NCBI GenBank assembly: GCA_030538475.1
Contig: JAUNTX010000012.1
Location: 1 to 51,853, forward strand
DNA: 51,853 bases
Reading direction: 5' to 3'
Origin: Dermabacter sp.
Lineage (GTDB): Bacteria; Actinomycetota; Actinomycetes; Actinomycetales; Dermabacteraceae
The translations under genes were made by a program, and so were the position numbers. Each line of letters starts with the position of its first letter. Within the stretch, counting starts at the first letter, position 1. Positions 37,033 to 44,961 of this stretch are shown here, in pieces. Under the pieces are notes generated by a model that worked only from the letters and a program-made list of their open reading frames with translations, was not told the DNA's origin and ran no database searches.

Positions 37033-37620
37033 CTAGGAAACCGGGGAGAGGGAATTTTTCTTAGTTATTGAGGCATGGGGATCGTCTGTTCCGAGGGCCC
37101 CGAAAATGACCGTGTCGGTCCACTCTCCCTTGCTCCACCAGTCCTGCCGCAGGTGCGCCTCGCGCGTCATTCCCACGCGCTCTGCGAGGGCTGCGCTCCG
37201 GGTGTTGCGGGCATCCATCTGGGCCGCGACTCGGTGAGCGCGGTAGGTCCCGAAGGCGAGAGCGAGGGCGGCGGAGACCGCCTCGGAGGCGAAGCCGTGG
37301 CCCGCATGGGCCGGGTCCAGAACCCAGCCGATCTCCACGATTCGGTGGTCGGCATCGGTCCACCACAGCGACACGTCGCCCACCGGCACGCCCTCGTGCT
37401 CGACGACCATGGCCAGGGCCTTCGCCTCGGTGTCCAGGCCGGTGCGCTCCCGCCGTTCGCGAAGGCGCTCCTCGGCGTCTTCGGCGCTCCACGGGCCCTC
37501 CAGGAGGTAGCGCGCCACGCTGTCCTGCCGATACAGCGCGTGCATCCACTCGGCATCCCCCGGGCCATACAGCCGAAGCCGAAGTCGATCGGTCCTGAGA
37601 ATCTCGGTGGCATCGTTCAC
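37033..37620 (-). CDS. GNAT N-acetyltransferase, RimJ/RimL type
   Basis: A 195-aa acetyltransferase. It opens ILRTDRLRLRLYGPGDAEWM, has the acetyl-CoA site in EIGWVLDPAHAGHGFASEAV (the Q/RxxGxG/A motif reads AGHGFA) and ends the fold with HRVAAQMDARNTRSAALAERVGMTREAHLRQ. This set of motifs is that of the RimJ/RimL branch, whose members acetylate protein N-termini, antibiotics or small amines. The substrate is not deducible. It stands alone, divergent from the S9 peptidase. Confidence 0.9.
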   Translation of the reverse strand: MNDATEILRTDRLRLRLYGPGDAEWMHALYRQDSVARYLLEGPWSAEDAEERLRERRERTGLDTEAKALAMVVEHEGVPVGDVSLWWTDADHRIVEIGWVLDPAHAGHGFASEAVSAALALAFGTYRAHRVAAQMDARNTRSAALAERVGMTREAHLRQDWWSKGEWTDTVIFGALGTDDPHASITKKNSLSPVS

Positions 37621-37784
37621 GACGAATCCTCGTCTCTCTCGGTCGATTGAGCAGGGGTATCCACGCTACATGCCGCCGTGGAAGGCGGGCTGCGATGTGC
37701 CGGCGAAGGGAGATGCCGCCGCCCAACGCACCGGGCTCAGGGAACGCCCCACCCGGCCGCGCGGCCTGTGATTGACTGGAAAAC

Positions 37785-39827
37785 ATGACTGAGAAACCCT
37801 CGATTTTCCACGATCTGCACGATTTTGTCGCTGAACCCCGCTTCACGGGTCTTGCCCTCTCGCCGGACGGCGAGCGGCTCGTGGCCACGCGCACCGAGCT
37901 GAACACGAAGAAGAACGGCTATGTGAGCGCGCTATGGGAGCTCCCGCACCGAGAGCGGGACGCCCGCCCCCGTCGGCTCACGCACGGGATCCAGGGGGAG
38001 GCGCTCGTGGGCTTCACACGGGGCGGCGACCTCCTGTTCACGTCGAAGCGCGAAGTGGCGGACGAGACCGAGGCGGGGGAGACGCTCCTTTTCCTGCTGC
38101 CGCGCGAGGGCGGTGAGGCCATCGAGGTGGCGCGCAGGCACGGCGGATTTGGCTCGCTCAGCCTTGCTCGCGTGCACGGACGGATCGCCTTCATGAGCGG
38201 CGTCCATCCCGGTGCCGCCGATGACGAGGACGACCTGGCGCTCGCGAAGGAGCGGCGCGAGACGAAGACCTCCGCGATCCTGCACACCGGGTATCCGGTG
38301 CGGTACTGGGATCACGACCTCGGCCCCGCCCGCCAGCAGGTGTTCGTGGCCGATCCCGTGGACGCGTCCGCGGATGATCCGCGCCTTGCCCCGCGTCAGC
38401 TCACGTCCTTCCCCGCACACGAGCGCCTGGGAAGCATACTCATCAGCCCCGATGGCGGCACGGTGTACGCCGCTGTTTCCCGCACCCTGACGGGCACCAC
38501 ATCGCGCAGCGAGATCCTCGCGATCGACGTGGCCAGCGGCGAGGTGCGCCCGCTCGTGTCCGAAGAGGGGTTCAACTGCGGTCTCGGAGCGCTCAGTGCC
38601 GACGGCTCCACGCTCCTGATCCAGCGAAGCACGCAGGCGTCGCTGGATCGCCCCCTCGCCGCCGACCTTCTCCGCCTTGATGTCGGCTCGGGCGAGGTCA
38701 CCCCCGCCTACACAGGCACGGACTTCACGGATTGGCCGAGCGACATCTGCCTGAGCGCCGACGGCGGCACCGCCTACGTCACGGCCGACTACGAGGGTCG
38801 CGGCGCCGTGTACCGCCTCGACCTCGCCGCCGGTACGGTCGAACGCCTCACCGAGGGGCACCGCCACTTCTCTGCCCTGGGATGGGACGAATCGACCGGC
38901 ACCCTCGTGGCGCTTGCCGATGCAATCGACTGCCCGCCGCTGCCCGTGACGATCGATCCCACCAGCGGCGCGGTGAGCGAGATTCCTAGCGGGCTCAGCG
39001 CCCCGGCGATCCCCGGGACCCTCACGGAAGTGACGACTACGGCAGGCGACGGCACCGCGCTCAGGGCCTGGCTGTGCCTTCCCGAAGGGGCGAGCGCGAG
39101 CGATCCCGCGCCGCTGCTGCTGTGGATCCACGGCGGCCCCTTCGGTTCGTGGAACGCCTGGACCTGGCGCTGGAACCCGTGGACCGCGACTGCGCGCGGC
39201 TACGCCGTGCTGCTTCCCGACCCGGCCATCTCCACGGGGTATGGCCAGGAGATGATCGACCGCGGCTGGGACCAGCTGGGCGGCTCGCCGTACGACGACA
39301 TCATGCGCCTCACCCGGGCCACACTCGAACGGGACGACATCGACGAGTCAAAGAAGGCCGCCCTCGGTGGCTCCTACGGCGGCTACATGGCGAACTGGAT
39401 CGCCGGGCACACGGGCGACTACTTCGACTGCATCGTCACCCACGCGTCCCTGTGGGCGCTCGACCAGTTCCGGGGCACCACCGACACGGCCTCCCATTGG
39501 GCGGCGCACCTGACCGACGAACACAATGCCCAGTACAACCCGGCGGACTTCATCGGCGAGATCACGGCACCCATGCTCGTGATCCACGGCGACAAGGACT
39601 ATCGCGTGCCGATTGGGGAGGGGCTTCGCCTCTGGTTTGAGCTTCTCAGCACCGCCGACGAGGATCCCGCGAAGAACCCCCACCGGTTCCTCTACTTCCC
39701 CGACGAAAACCACTGGATCCTCTCGCCGAACAACTCGGTGATCTGGTACGAGACGGTCTTCGCGTTCGTGGACCGCCACGTGCGGGGCAAGGACGCGGCG
39801 ATGCCGCGGCTGCTCGGCACCCGCTAG
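37785..39827 (+). CDS. S9 family prolyl oligopeptidase / acylaminoacyl peptidase
   Basis: A 680-aa serine peptidase. The N-terminal part (to about residue 410) is a WD40-like beta-propeller with repeated SPDG/SADG turns. The alpha/beta-hydrolase domain has catalytic Ser530 in GGSYGGYMANW, Asp605 in HGDKDYRVP and His643 in DENHWIL. No signal peptide is present, so it acts in the cytoplasm on short peptides. It starts at ATG 37785 after a weak ribosome site. No operon partner; ula-type PTS genes follow after 175 bp. Confidence 0.94.
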   Translation: MTEKPSIFHDLHDFVAEPRFTGLALSPDGERLVATRTELNTKKNGYVSALWELPHRERDARPRRLTHGIQGEALVGFTRGGDLLFTSKREVADETEAGETLLFLLPREGGEAIEVARRHGGFGSLSLARVHGRIAFMSGVHPGAADDEDDLALAKERRETKTSAILHTGYPVRYWDHDLGPARQQVFVADPVDASADDPRLAPRQLTSFPAHERLGSILISPDGGTVYAAVSRTLTGTTSRSEILAIDVASGEVRPLVSEEGFNCGLGALSADGSTLLIQRSTQASLDRPLAADLLRLDVGSGEVTPAYTGTDFTDWPSDICLSADGGTAYVTADYEGRGAVYRLDLAAGTVERLTEGHRHFSALGWDESTGTLVALADAIDCPPLPVTIDPTSGAVSEIPSGLSAPAIPGTLTEVTTTAGDGTALRAWLCLPEGASASDPAPLLLWIHGGPFGSWNAWTWRWNPWTATARGYAVLLPDPAISTGYGQEMIDRGWDQLGGSPYDDIMRLTRATLERDDIDESKKAALGGSYGGYMANWIAGHTGDYFDCIVTHASLWALDQFRGTTDTASHWAAHLTDEHNAQYNPADFIGEITAPMLVIHGDKDYRVPIGEGLRLWFELLSTADEDPAKNPHRFLYFPDENHWILSPNNSVIWYETVFAFVDRHVRGKDAAMPRLLGTR

Positions 39828-39864
39828 TCGGCGCTCCCTCCCGGCGGTGTCCCTCCTCCGGTTC

Positions 39865-39956
39865 TCGGGGCCCTCGTCCTCCACTCGCTTCCCGCATTCG
39901 CGGGCGGTGCGGTCGTAGGATGGAGGGCCCCGACCCCTTTCCCTCATGGATGAGGG
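39865..39956 (+). promoter_or_regulatory. Structured leader or terminator region before the ula-type PTS
   Basis: Perfect 11-bp repeats TCGGGGCCCTC (39865-39875) and GAGGGCCCCGA (39923-39933) enclose an inner stem CCCGC/GCGGG (39891-39904). A second perfect hairpin CCCTCAT-GG-ATGAGGG lies at 39941-39956. The second hairpin's GAGGGCCC (39952-39959) repeats 39923-39930, so alternative pairings are possible. It may end the S9 transcript, attenuate the PTS operon, or both. Confidence 0.5.
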
Positions 39957-40001
39957 CCCGCCTGCCGCGCGCCCCACGCGGCCGATTGAGGAAGAGCGCC
40001 C

Positions 40002-40832
40002 ATGACATCACTGAACTCCCTGATCGCGGACGACGCGATTGACCTGCACGCGTCGGCGGACGATTGGAGAGGCGCGATTTCCGCCTCCGGTCGCCTGCTT
40101 GAGAACTCCGGCGTGGCGACGGCCGACTACACCCGCCTCATGATCGAGTCGGTGGAGAACAACGGCCCCTACATCGTCCTCACGCCGGGATTCGCGCTTG
40201 CCCACGCCCGCCCCGACCCCTCGGTGCTGCGCACCGGCATGTCGTTTGCGCGGCTCGCCGAGCCCGTCGCCTTCGGGCACGAGGCGAACGATCCCGTCTC
40301 GATCGTCATGTCGCTTGCCGCGACCGACGCGTCTGCTCACCAGCAGGCCCTCGCGGCCCTCGCGGGCGTGCTCGCCGACCCCGCACGCCGGGCCCGCCTC
40401 GATGCTTCGGACACCATCGAGGAGCTGCGCAGCGTTTTTGACGAGCAGGCGCCGCCCGCGCGCACGGCACCCGGCAGCGCGGAAGCCGCTGGCGAGACTT
40501 CCGCCCCTGGCGCTTCCGCTGAGGACCTGGAAAATGCCGTGCCCTCGAAGAACCTCATCCTGTGCGTGTGCGGCAACGGCGTCGGCACGAGCCTCTTCCT
40601 CAAGAACACCCTCGAAGGCGTGCTCACCTCGTGGGGTTGGGATTCCCTGATCGACGTGGAAGCCACCGACACCATCTCGGCGAAGGGGAAGGCGGGAAGC
40701 GCGGACCTCGTGCTCACCTCCCAGGCCATCGCCGACGCGCTCGGCGACGTGGGTGTGCCCGTCGAAATCATCACCGACTTCACCTCCCAGCGGGAGATCG
40801 ACCACGCGCTGCGCCGCTGGTACGTCGTGTAA
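40002..40832 (+). CDS. PTS EIIA-EIIB fusion, ascorbate/fructose type (UlaC-UlaB-like)
   Basis: A 276-aa phosphotransferase. The EIIA domain (about 1-148) of the mannitol/fructose superfamily has the phosphohistidine His68 in FALAHARPD. An Ala/Pro-rich linker (about 150-180) leads to an EIIB domain with phosphocysteine Cys190 in CVCGNGVGTS, typical of the UlaB/SgaB group. It passes phosphate to the sugar moved by the EIIC encoded 42 bp downstream. GAGGAAGAG serves as ribosome site. Confidence 0.92.
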   Translation: MTSLNSLIADDAIDLHASADDWRGAISASGRLLENSGVATADYTRLMIESVENNGPYIVLTPGFALAHARPDPSVLRTGMSFARLAEPVAFGHEANDPVSIVMSLAATDASAHQQALAALAGVLADPARRARLDASDTIEELRSVFDEQAPPARTAPGSAEAAGETSAPGASAEDLENAVPSKNLILCVCGNGVGTSLFLKNTLEGVLTSWGWDSLIDVEATDTISAKGKAGSADLVLTSQAIADALGDVGVPVEIITDFTSQREIDHALRRWYVV

Positions 40833-40874
40833 TCGCCACCCCACCCCATTCCCCTCATCCTCCAGGAGATTCCC

Positions 40875-42440
40875 ATGGACCTTGTCCTCTCCCTCGCCAC
40901 GTTCGTCGTGAACGAACTCCTGTCCGTTCCCGCCTTCCTGATCGGCCTCATCACTGCCGTCGGCCTCATCGCCCTCAAGCGCTCGACCGGGCAAGTCATC
41001 GGCGGCGCTATCAAAGCAACGCTGGGCTTCCTGCTCATCGGGGCCGGCGCCGGGCTCGTGGTCGGCTCCCTCACCCCGCTCGGGATCATGATCCAGGGGG
41101 CGCTCGGCACCCAGGGCGTCGTGCCCACCAACGAGGCGATCGTCGGGATCGCTCAGGCCGACTACGGCGCCCAGGTGTCGTGGCTCATGATCCTCGGCTT
41201 CCTCATCGCTATCCTGCTGGCCCGCTTCACTCCACTTCGCTACGTGTTCCTCACGGGCCACCACATGCTGTTCATGGCCACGCTCATCACGATGGTCATG
41301 GCCTCGGCCAACATGCCCACCCCCGTCACCGTCGGACTCGGCGCCCTCCTGCTCGGCATCCTCCTGGTCTCCATGCCCGCGCTCTCGCAGGTGTGGATGA
41401 AGAAGATCACCGGCAACGACACCATCGCCATGGGCCACTTCGGCACCCTCGGCTATATCGCCGCAGGCGCCGTCGGGCGCGCCGTTGACCCGAAGGGGAA
41501 GTCGCGCTCCACCGAAGACATCAAGGTCCCCGAATCCTTGCGATTCCTGCGCGACTCCATGGTGGCCACGGCGCTGTCCATGGTGCTCATGTACGTCATC
41601 ATTGCCATCGTCTTCCTGGCCCGCGAGGGTGAAGAGGCCGCGTTCCAGGCCTTCGAGGGCGGCGCCGCGAACGTGGGCAACTACCTCATGCTCTCGGTCA
41701 CCCAGGGGCTCCAGTTCGGCATCGCCGTCGCGGTCATCCTGTTCGGTGTGCGCACCATCCTCGGGGAACTCGTGCCCGCCTTCCAGGGCATCGCCGACCG
41801 CGTGGTGCCCGGCGCCGTGCCCGCGCTCGACTGCCCCATTGTCTTCCCCTACGCGCAAAACGCCGTACTCATCGGCTTTCTGTCGAGCTTCACCGGCGGG
41901 CTCGTGGGCCTGCTCGTACTCGGCACGTGGCTCGGCCCGGTCTTCGGCCTCGCCCTCATCTTGCCGGGCCTGGTTCCCCACTTCTTCACCGGCGGCGCTG
42001 CAGGCGTGTTCGGCAACGCCACGGGCGGCCGACGCGGCGCCATCGCGGGCGGTTTCGTCAACGGCCTGCTCGTGACCTTCCTGCCCGCGCTGCTCATGCG
42101 CGTGCTCGGCTCCTTTGGAAGCGCCAACACCACCTTCGGTGACACCGACTTCGGCTGGTTCGGCATCCTCATCGGCTACGGCGCGGGCGCGGGCGTGATG
42201 GCGGGGTCGATCATCCTGCTGATCATCGGCCTCGCTATCCTCGCCCTCGCCATCTGGGTGCAAAAGCGCTACGTGGACGGCAACGTCGATCCGGCACCCG
42301 CCCGCGCCACGACCGGCGCGGCCGCGGGTGCAGCGGCCGAGGCAGACCTCGCGATCGACGGTGCCAGCAGCGCCGCCCGTGGGCGTTTCTCTCGGATCGC
42401 TCCGCCCGCGGGCGCCCCGACGCCGCCCGCACCCATGTAA
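40875..42440 (+). CDS. PTS EIIC, ascorbate type (UlaA-like)
   Basis: A 521-aa membrane transporter with about eleven helices. The family shows in FLIGLITAVGLIALKRS, TPLRYVFLTGHHMLFMA, GHFGTLGYIAAGAVG, DCPIVFPYAQNAVLIG and VPHFFTGGAAGVFGNATGG. The last 60 residues form an Ala/Pro-rich cytoplasmic tail. UlaA imports L-ascorbate in E. coli, but no ulaD/E/F or ulaG catabolic gene is nearby, so the sugar is uncertain. CAGGAGA precedes the start. Confidence 0.92.
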   Translation: MDLVLSLATFVVNELLSVPAFLIGLITAVGLIALKRSTGQVIGGAIKATLGFLLIGAGAGLVVGSLTPLGIMIQGALGTQGVVPTNEAIVGIAQADYGAQVSWLMILGFLIAILLARFTPLRYVFLTGHHMLFMATLITMVMASANMPTPVTVGLGALLLGILLVSMPALSQVWMKKITGNDTIAMGHFGTLGYIAAGAVGRAVDPKGKSRSTEDIKVPESLRFLRDSMVATALSMVLMYVIIAIVFLAREGEEAAFQAFEGGAANVGNYLMLSVTQGLQFGIAVAVILFGVRTILGELVPAFQGIADRVVPGAVPALDCPIVFPYAQNAVLIGFLSSFTGGLVGLLVLGTWLGPVFGLALILPGLVPHFFTGGAAGVFGNATGGRRGAIAGGFVNGLLVTFLPALLMRVLGSFGSANTTFGDTDFGWFGILIGYGAGAGVMAGSIILLIIGLAILALAIWVQKRYVDGNVDPAPARATTGAAAGAAAEADLAIDGASSAARGRFSRIAPPAGAPTPPAPM

Positions 42441-42450
42441 ACAGGTGGCC

Positions 42451-42864
42451 TCAGCTCAGCGTGTGGGGGAGCAGCATCGTGACCGTGAGGGTCGTGGGTT
42501 CGAGGGCGGTGACGGCGTGGCGCAGCTTCGGGGCGAGGTGGATGAGCTGCCCCGGCGCCATCTCGATGCTCTCGCCGTTCACGTCGAACCTGATGCGCCC
42601 GCGGATCACCTGGATGATGACCGGATGGTGCGCGGCATGCTCGTTGAGGACGCCGCCGGTGTCGAACTCGAACGCCACCACCTTCGTCGATTCATTGGTG
42701 AGAAGAGCGGCGGCGCCGCCCCGGTCCCCGCGCGGGTGGGCAACGCCCGCGATCTCGCTGATGAAGGTGGCCTCACCGCGCTCGTGGCCCGCGGCGCGCC
42801 CTTGGGTCACGTGGCCGGAACGCGGATCGTCGGCAGGAAAGTCGGGGCTCTCGTGGGTGGTCAT
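42451..42864 (-). CDS. Cupin-domain protein
   Basis: A 137-aa protein with one conserved cupin barrel. The first motif region includes NEHAAHHPVIIQVIRGRIRF (in parts: EHAAHHP, IRGRIRF) with the metal His pair, and the second is PGQLIHLAPKLRHAV. It ends TVTMLLPHTLS. ATG 42864 has AAGGAG upstream. Cupins like this bind metal and small molecules, often in response to nutrients; no specific role is evident. It converges on the ulaA-like gene with 10 bp between stops. Confidence 0.85.
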   Translation of the reverse strand: MTTHESPDFPADDPRSGHVTQGRAAGHERGEATFISEIAGVAHPRGDRGGAAALLTNESTKVVAFEFDTGGVLNEHAAHHPVIIQVIRGRIRFDVNGESIEMAPGQLIHLAPKLRHAVTALEPTTLTVTMLLPHTLS

Positions 42865-43019
42865 GGGACGGCTCCTTCGCATCGACGGTGGGGGAGTGTG
42901 TTCACCCTACGTCCGAGACCGGTCTTCTTGATGAAAGCCCAGGTAGAGTAGCGAATCCTGTCATGTGCGCGCCCGCGAAGTAGCGGTGCGCGAAGTTATT
43001 TGAGAAAGAAGCAGCCTCC

Positions 43020-43451
43020 ATGCGCCTATGGTCCCCTCACCCCCGATTCCTCGACCGGCGTGCGCTCGTGGCGTGCTGGCGGGAAACCCTGCTCGCCCAG
43101 AAAGTTCTCGACGGCGGCACCTCGGGGTACACCCGGCACCCGCAATTGGTGAGGTTTCGAGCCCTCGAGGACCCCCTGGCGGGGATTGGTGCCTACCTGT
43201 CGGGGCTCGCCGCCGAGGCCGATGCGCGCGGATACTCCTTTAACCGGCAGAAGATCGCGCAGCCGGGAGAGCAGGACGGGATCATCCCGCTCACGACGGG
43301 CCAGCTCGCCTACGAGGTCCAGCACCTGCGGGCAAAGGTCGAGGTCCGGGACCCGGCCTTCCTTCCGGTCATCGACGGGGCCTCACAGATCGATGCGCAC
43401 CCGATCTTCACGCTGGTCGAGGGGCCCATCGAGGAGTGGGAGCGAGTGTGA
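43020..43451 (+). CDS. Pyrimidine dimer DNA glycosylase/endonuclease V family protein
   Basis: A 143-aa member of the family (Pyr_excise) related to T4 endonuclease V. It shows the bacterial signature MRLWSPHPRFLDRRALVACWRETLLAQ, with Glu in WRET at the position of the catalytic glutamate of T4 EndoV (position by family resemblance), followed by GYTRHPQLVRF. These proteins are thought to nick DNA at UV photoproducts, but the bacterial group is poorly tested. Start follows AGAAAGAAG. It is a single gene, not part of a repair operon. Confidence 0.82.
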   Translation: MRLWSPHPRFLDRRALVACWRETLLAQKVLDGGTSGYTRHPQLVRFRALEDPLAGIGAYLSGLAAEADARGYSFNRQKIAQPGEQDGIIPLTTGQLAYEVQHLRAKVEVRDPAFLPVIDGASQIDAHPIFTLVEGPIEEWERV

Positions 43452-43518
43452 GGGGCTGAAAGAGAGCGCCGCGACCCGCCGCCCCGGCAAAGCCTGCAAT
43501 GGCCCCTCGCTGACGGTA

Positions 43519-43535
43519 CGCTAGGGGTACTAGCG
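43519..43535. promoter_or_regulatory. Inverted repeat before the HTH gene
   Basis: CGCTAG (43519-43524) and CTAGCG (43530-43535) are perfect inverted repeats with a 5-bp centre, 43 bases before the HTH gene ATG. A further CTAGCG occurs at 43545-43550. It is a candidate autoregulatory operator for the adjacent helix-turn-helix protein, or a promoter element. Confidence 0.45.
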
Positions 43536-43577
43536 CAGGAGTGGCTAGCGTCCTTGGCCCGTATGAATGGAGTGCAG

Positions 43578-44012
43578 ATGACCCCGCCCGACATCCGCGG
43601 CGCCGCGGCCGCTCCCGCATCTGTGCCGTCGGCCGCAGCCCAGGCGGGAGTGACCATCGATGTCAGCGTCTCGCGTACTGAGGGTGCCTGGGAAGGCACT
43701 TTCGACGCCGACGGAGCCCACATCCACGTCCACGCGCGCACCTTCCGCGCCCTCACGGCCGACGCAGAGGCCGCGGCCTCACGCCACGGTATTTCCCCGT
43801 CGGCCTTGCGCCTCGTGACGGCGTACGAGGACGCGAAGTACGGCGCCGAACGCGCCGTCGCTGAAGCGGACGCGGCAGCCCGCACGGCCCAGGTGATTCG
43901 CCGGTCGCTCGTGCGCAAAATGCGGGCCGACGGCCTCTCGATGCCGGATGTCGCCGCGATCCTGGGCCTCTCCCACCAGCGGATCTCCCAGCTGCTCTCC
44001 GACCACACCTAG
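43578..44012 (+). CDS. Small helix-turn-helix protein
   Basis: A 144-aa protein. The C-terminal helix-turn-helix reads LVRKMRADGLSMPDVAAILGLSHQRISQLL, given here as key parts GLSMPDVAAILG and SHQRISQLL, typical of sigma-70 region-4-like HTHs. The middle is an alpha-helical Ala-rich part (about 55-105), and the N-terminus is Ala/Pro-rich. ATG 43578 follows GGAG; in-frame ATGs at 43554-43563 are weaker. A toxin-antitoxin HicB-like antitoxin fold is possible for residues 30-60 (VTIDVSVSRTEGAWEGTF) but no toxin gene is adjacent. Confidence 0.8.
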   Translation: MTPPDIRGAAAAPASVPSAAAQAGVTIDVSVSRTEGAWEGTFDADGAHIHVHARTFRALTADAEAAASRHGISPSALRLVTAYEDAKYGAERAVAEADAAARTAQVIRRSLVRKMRADGLSMPDVAAILGLSHQRISQLLSDHT

Positions 44013-44085
44013 AGTGACGCCCGCGCGATCTGCGCACATCGATGGGTGAGAGTCGGTGCTGATTGCCACGGTGCCCCACAACGGT

Positions 44086-44274
44086 GCGCCCAGATAGGCT
44101 GGGCGCACGCTTTTCAGCACGAGCCAGGAGGAAGCCGCGGCGACGAAAGAAATGGCCTTCAACCAGGGGTTCTACAACGGTTTCCTCGCCGTGGCCGCGC
44201 TCGTGGGCATCGTGCTGGTTGCCCTCGGGCAGCAAGCGGTGGGGGTGACCCTGACGATCGGACTCTGGCTCTAG
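44086..44274 (+). pseudogene. DUF1304 family membrane protein, remnant
   Basis: The frame behind a TAG reads GRTLFSTSQEEAAATKEMAFNQGFYNGFLAV and ends LGQQAVGVTLTIGLWL at TAG 44272-44274. TKE.A.NQG.YNGFLA is the signature of DUF1304, a membrane protein of about 120 aa with four helices. Only the middle is left: the first and last helices are missing. A short ORF from ATG 44152 could still be translated. It lies against the stop of the YjbR-like gene. Confidence 0.7.
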
Positions 44275-44792
44275 GCCAAGCGGAAGGTTGCCGGGTCCAC
44301 CGGCCGACGCGCCTTGGGCAGGCCAGCCACCACGAGGAGATAGGACTCGGTCACGAGGTCCCGCACCAGATCAGAGGGGATATCGGGGCTCGGATAGACG
44401 CTGATCCAGTGGCGCTTGTTCATGTGGAAGCCCGGCGTGATCGCGGCAAACTCGGCGCGCAGCGCCTCGGAATCCGCGGGGTCCACCTTGAGGTTCACGA
44501 TGCGGCGCTCCTCATCTCTGCCACCGGGCTCGGCCGTCGCGAGCAGAAAAATCTTGCCCGCGACAGTGAAGACGTCCCACTCCGGGCCGAACGGGTGCGC
44601 GAGCTGCGTTGCGGGAAGCTCCCGGGCCCGCGCCAGCGCCACCAGTGAGACGCGCCCAGGCGCAGCAAGGTCGCTCGTGTCACCGAGGACCGTCGGCCCC
44701 GGTACCTCCGCGCCAGCATCCGTCGGCCCCGATATTTTCGCGCCAGCATCCGGCGCTTCCGCGCCGCGTTCCCCACCTTCGTCAGATGCCAT
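44271..44792 (-). CDS. MmcQ/YjbR-family protein
   Basis: A 173-aa protein with a MmcQ/YjbR (DUF419) domain at about residues 48-173. Family traits are HPFGPEWDVFTVAGKIFLL, VNLKVDPADSEALR, ITPGFHMNKRHWISVYP and the final SYLLVVAGLPK. These small DNA-binding-like proteins have no defined function. The first 45 residues are an unusual extension with a repeated DAGA...GPT unit, encoded by a 30-bp tandem repeat. ATG 44792 is the first start; the domain itself could start from a later codon. Confidence 0.85.
   Translation of the reverse strand: MASDEGGERGAEAPDAGAKISGPTDAGAEVPGPTVLGDTSDLAAPGRVSLVALARARELPATQLAHPFGPEWDVFTVAGKIFLLATAEPGGRDEERRIVNLKVDPADSEALRAEFAAITPGFHMNKRHWISVYPSPDIPSDLVRDLVTESYLLVVAGLPKARRPVDPATFRLA
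44691..44750. repeat. Two-copy 30-bp tandem repeat in the YjbR-like gene
   Basis: Units 44691-44720 and 44721-44750 agree at 26 of 30 positions, with identical outer parts (CGTCGGCCCC and CGCGCCAGCATC). They encode the repeated DAGA...GPT unit in the N-terminal extension. The 30-bp period keeps frame, so copy number changes would alter only the linker. Confidence 0.85.
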
Positions 44793-44892
44793 GGTCTATC
44801 CCCCGCCGTGTGAGCCGTCACCGAGCCCAGCCGGGCCCGCCACTATTGTCCTCCGCCATTGTCTCGCGCCAGCGTCTCGTGTTCACACAACA

Positions 44893-44932
44893 AACGGCGC
44901 CCGCCACCGAAAAGCCGGTAGCGGGCGCCGTT
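44893..44932 (-). terminator. Terminator after the DEAD-box helicase gene
   Basis: AACGGCGCCCGC (44893-44904) pairs with GCGGGCGCCGTT (44921-44932) with an inner CACC/GGTA extension, 12-bp perfect outer stem. In the minus direction it is followed by TTTGTTGT. It lies 30 bp behind the helicase stop. Confidence 0.75.
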
Positions 44933-44961
44933 CACGTCACACGAGACTGGGGGAGGGGCGC

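Noticed and set aside
44063-44248. A 61-codon plus-strand frame rich in Arg and Pro
   Set aside because: Out of frame with the DUF1304-like reading; the DUF1304 frame explains the DNA better.
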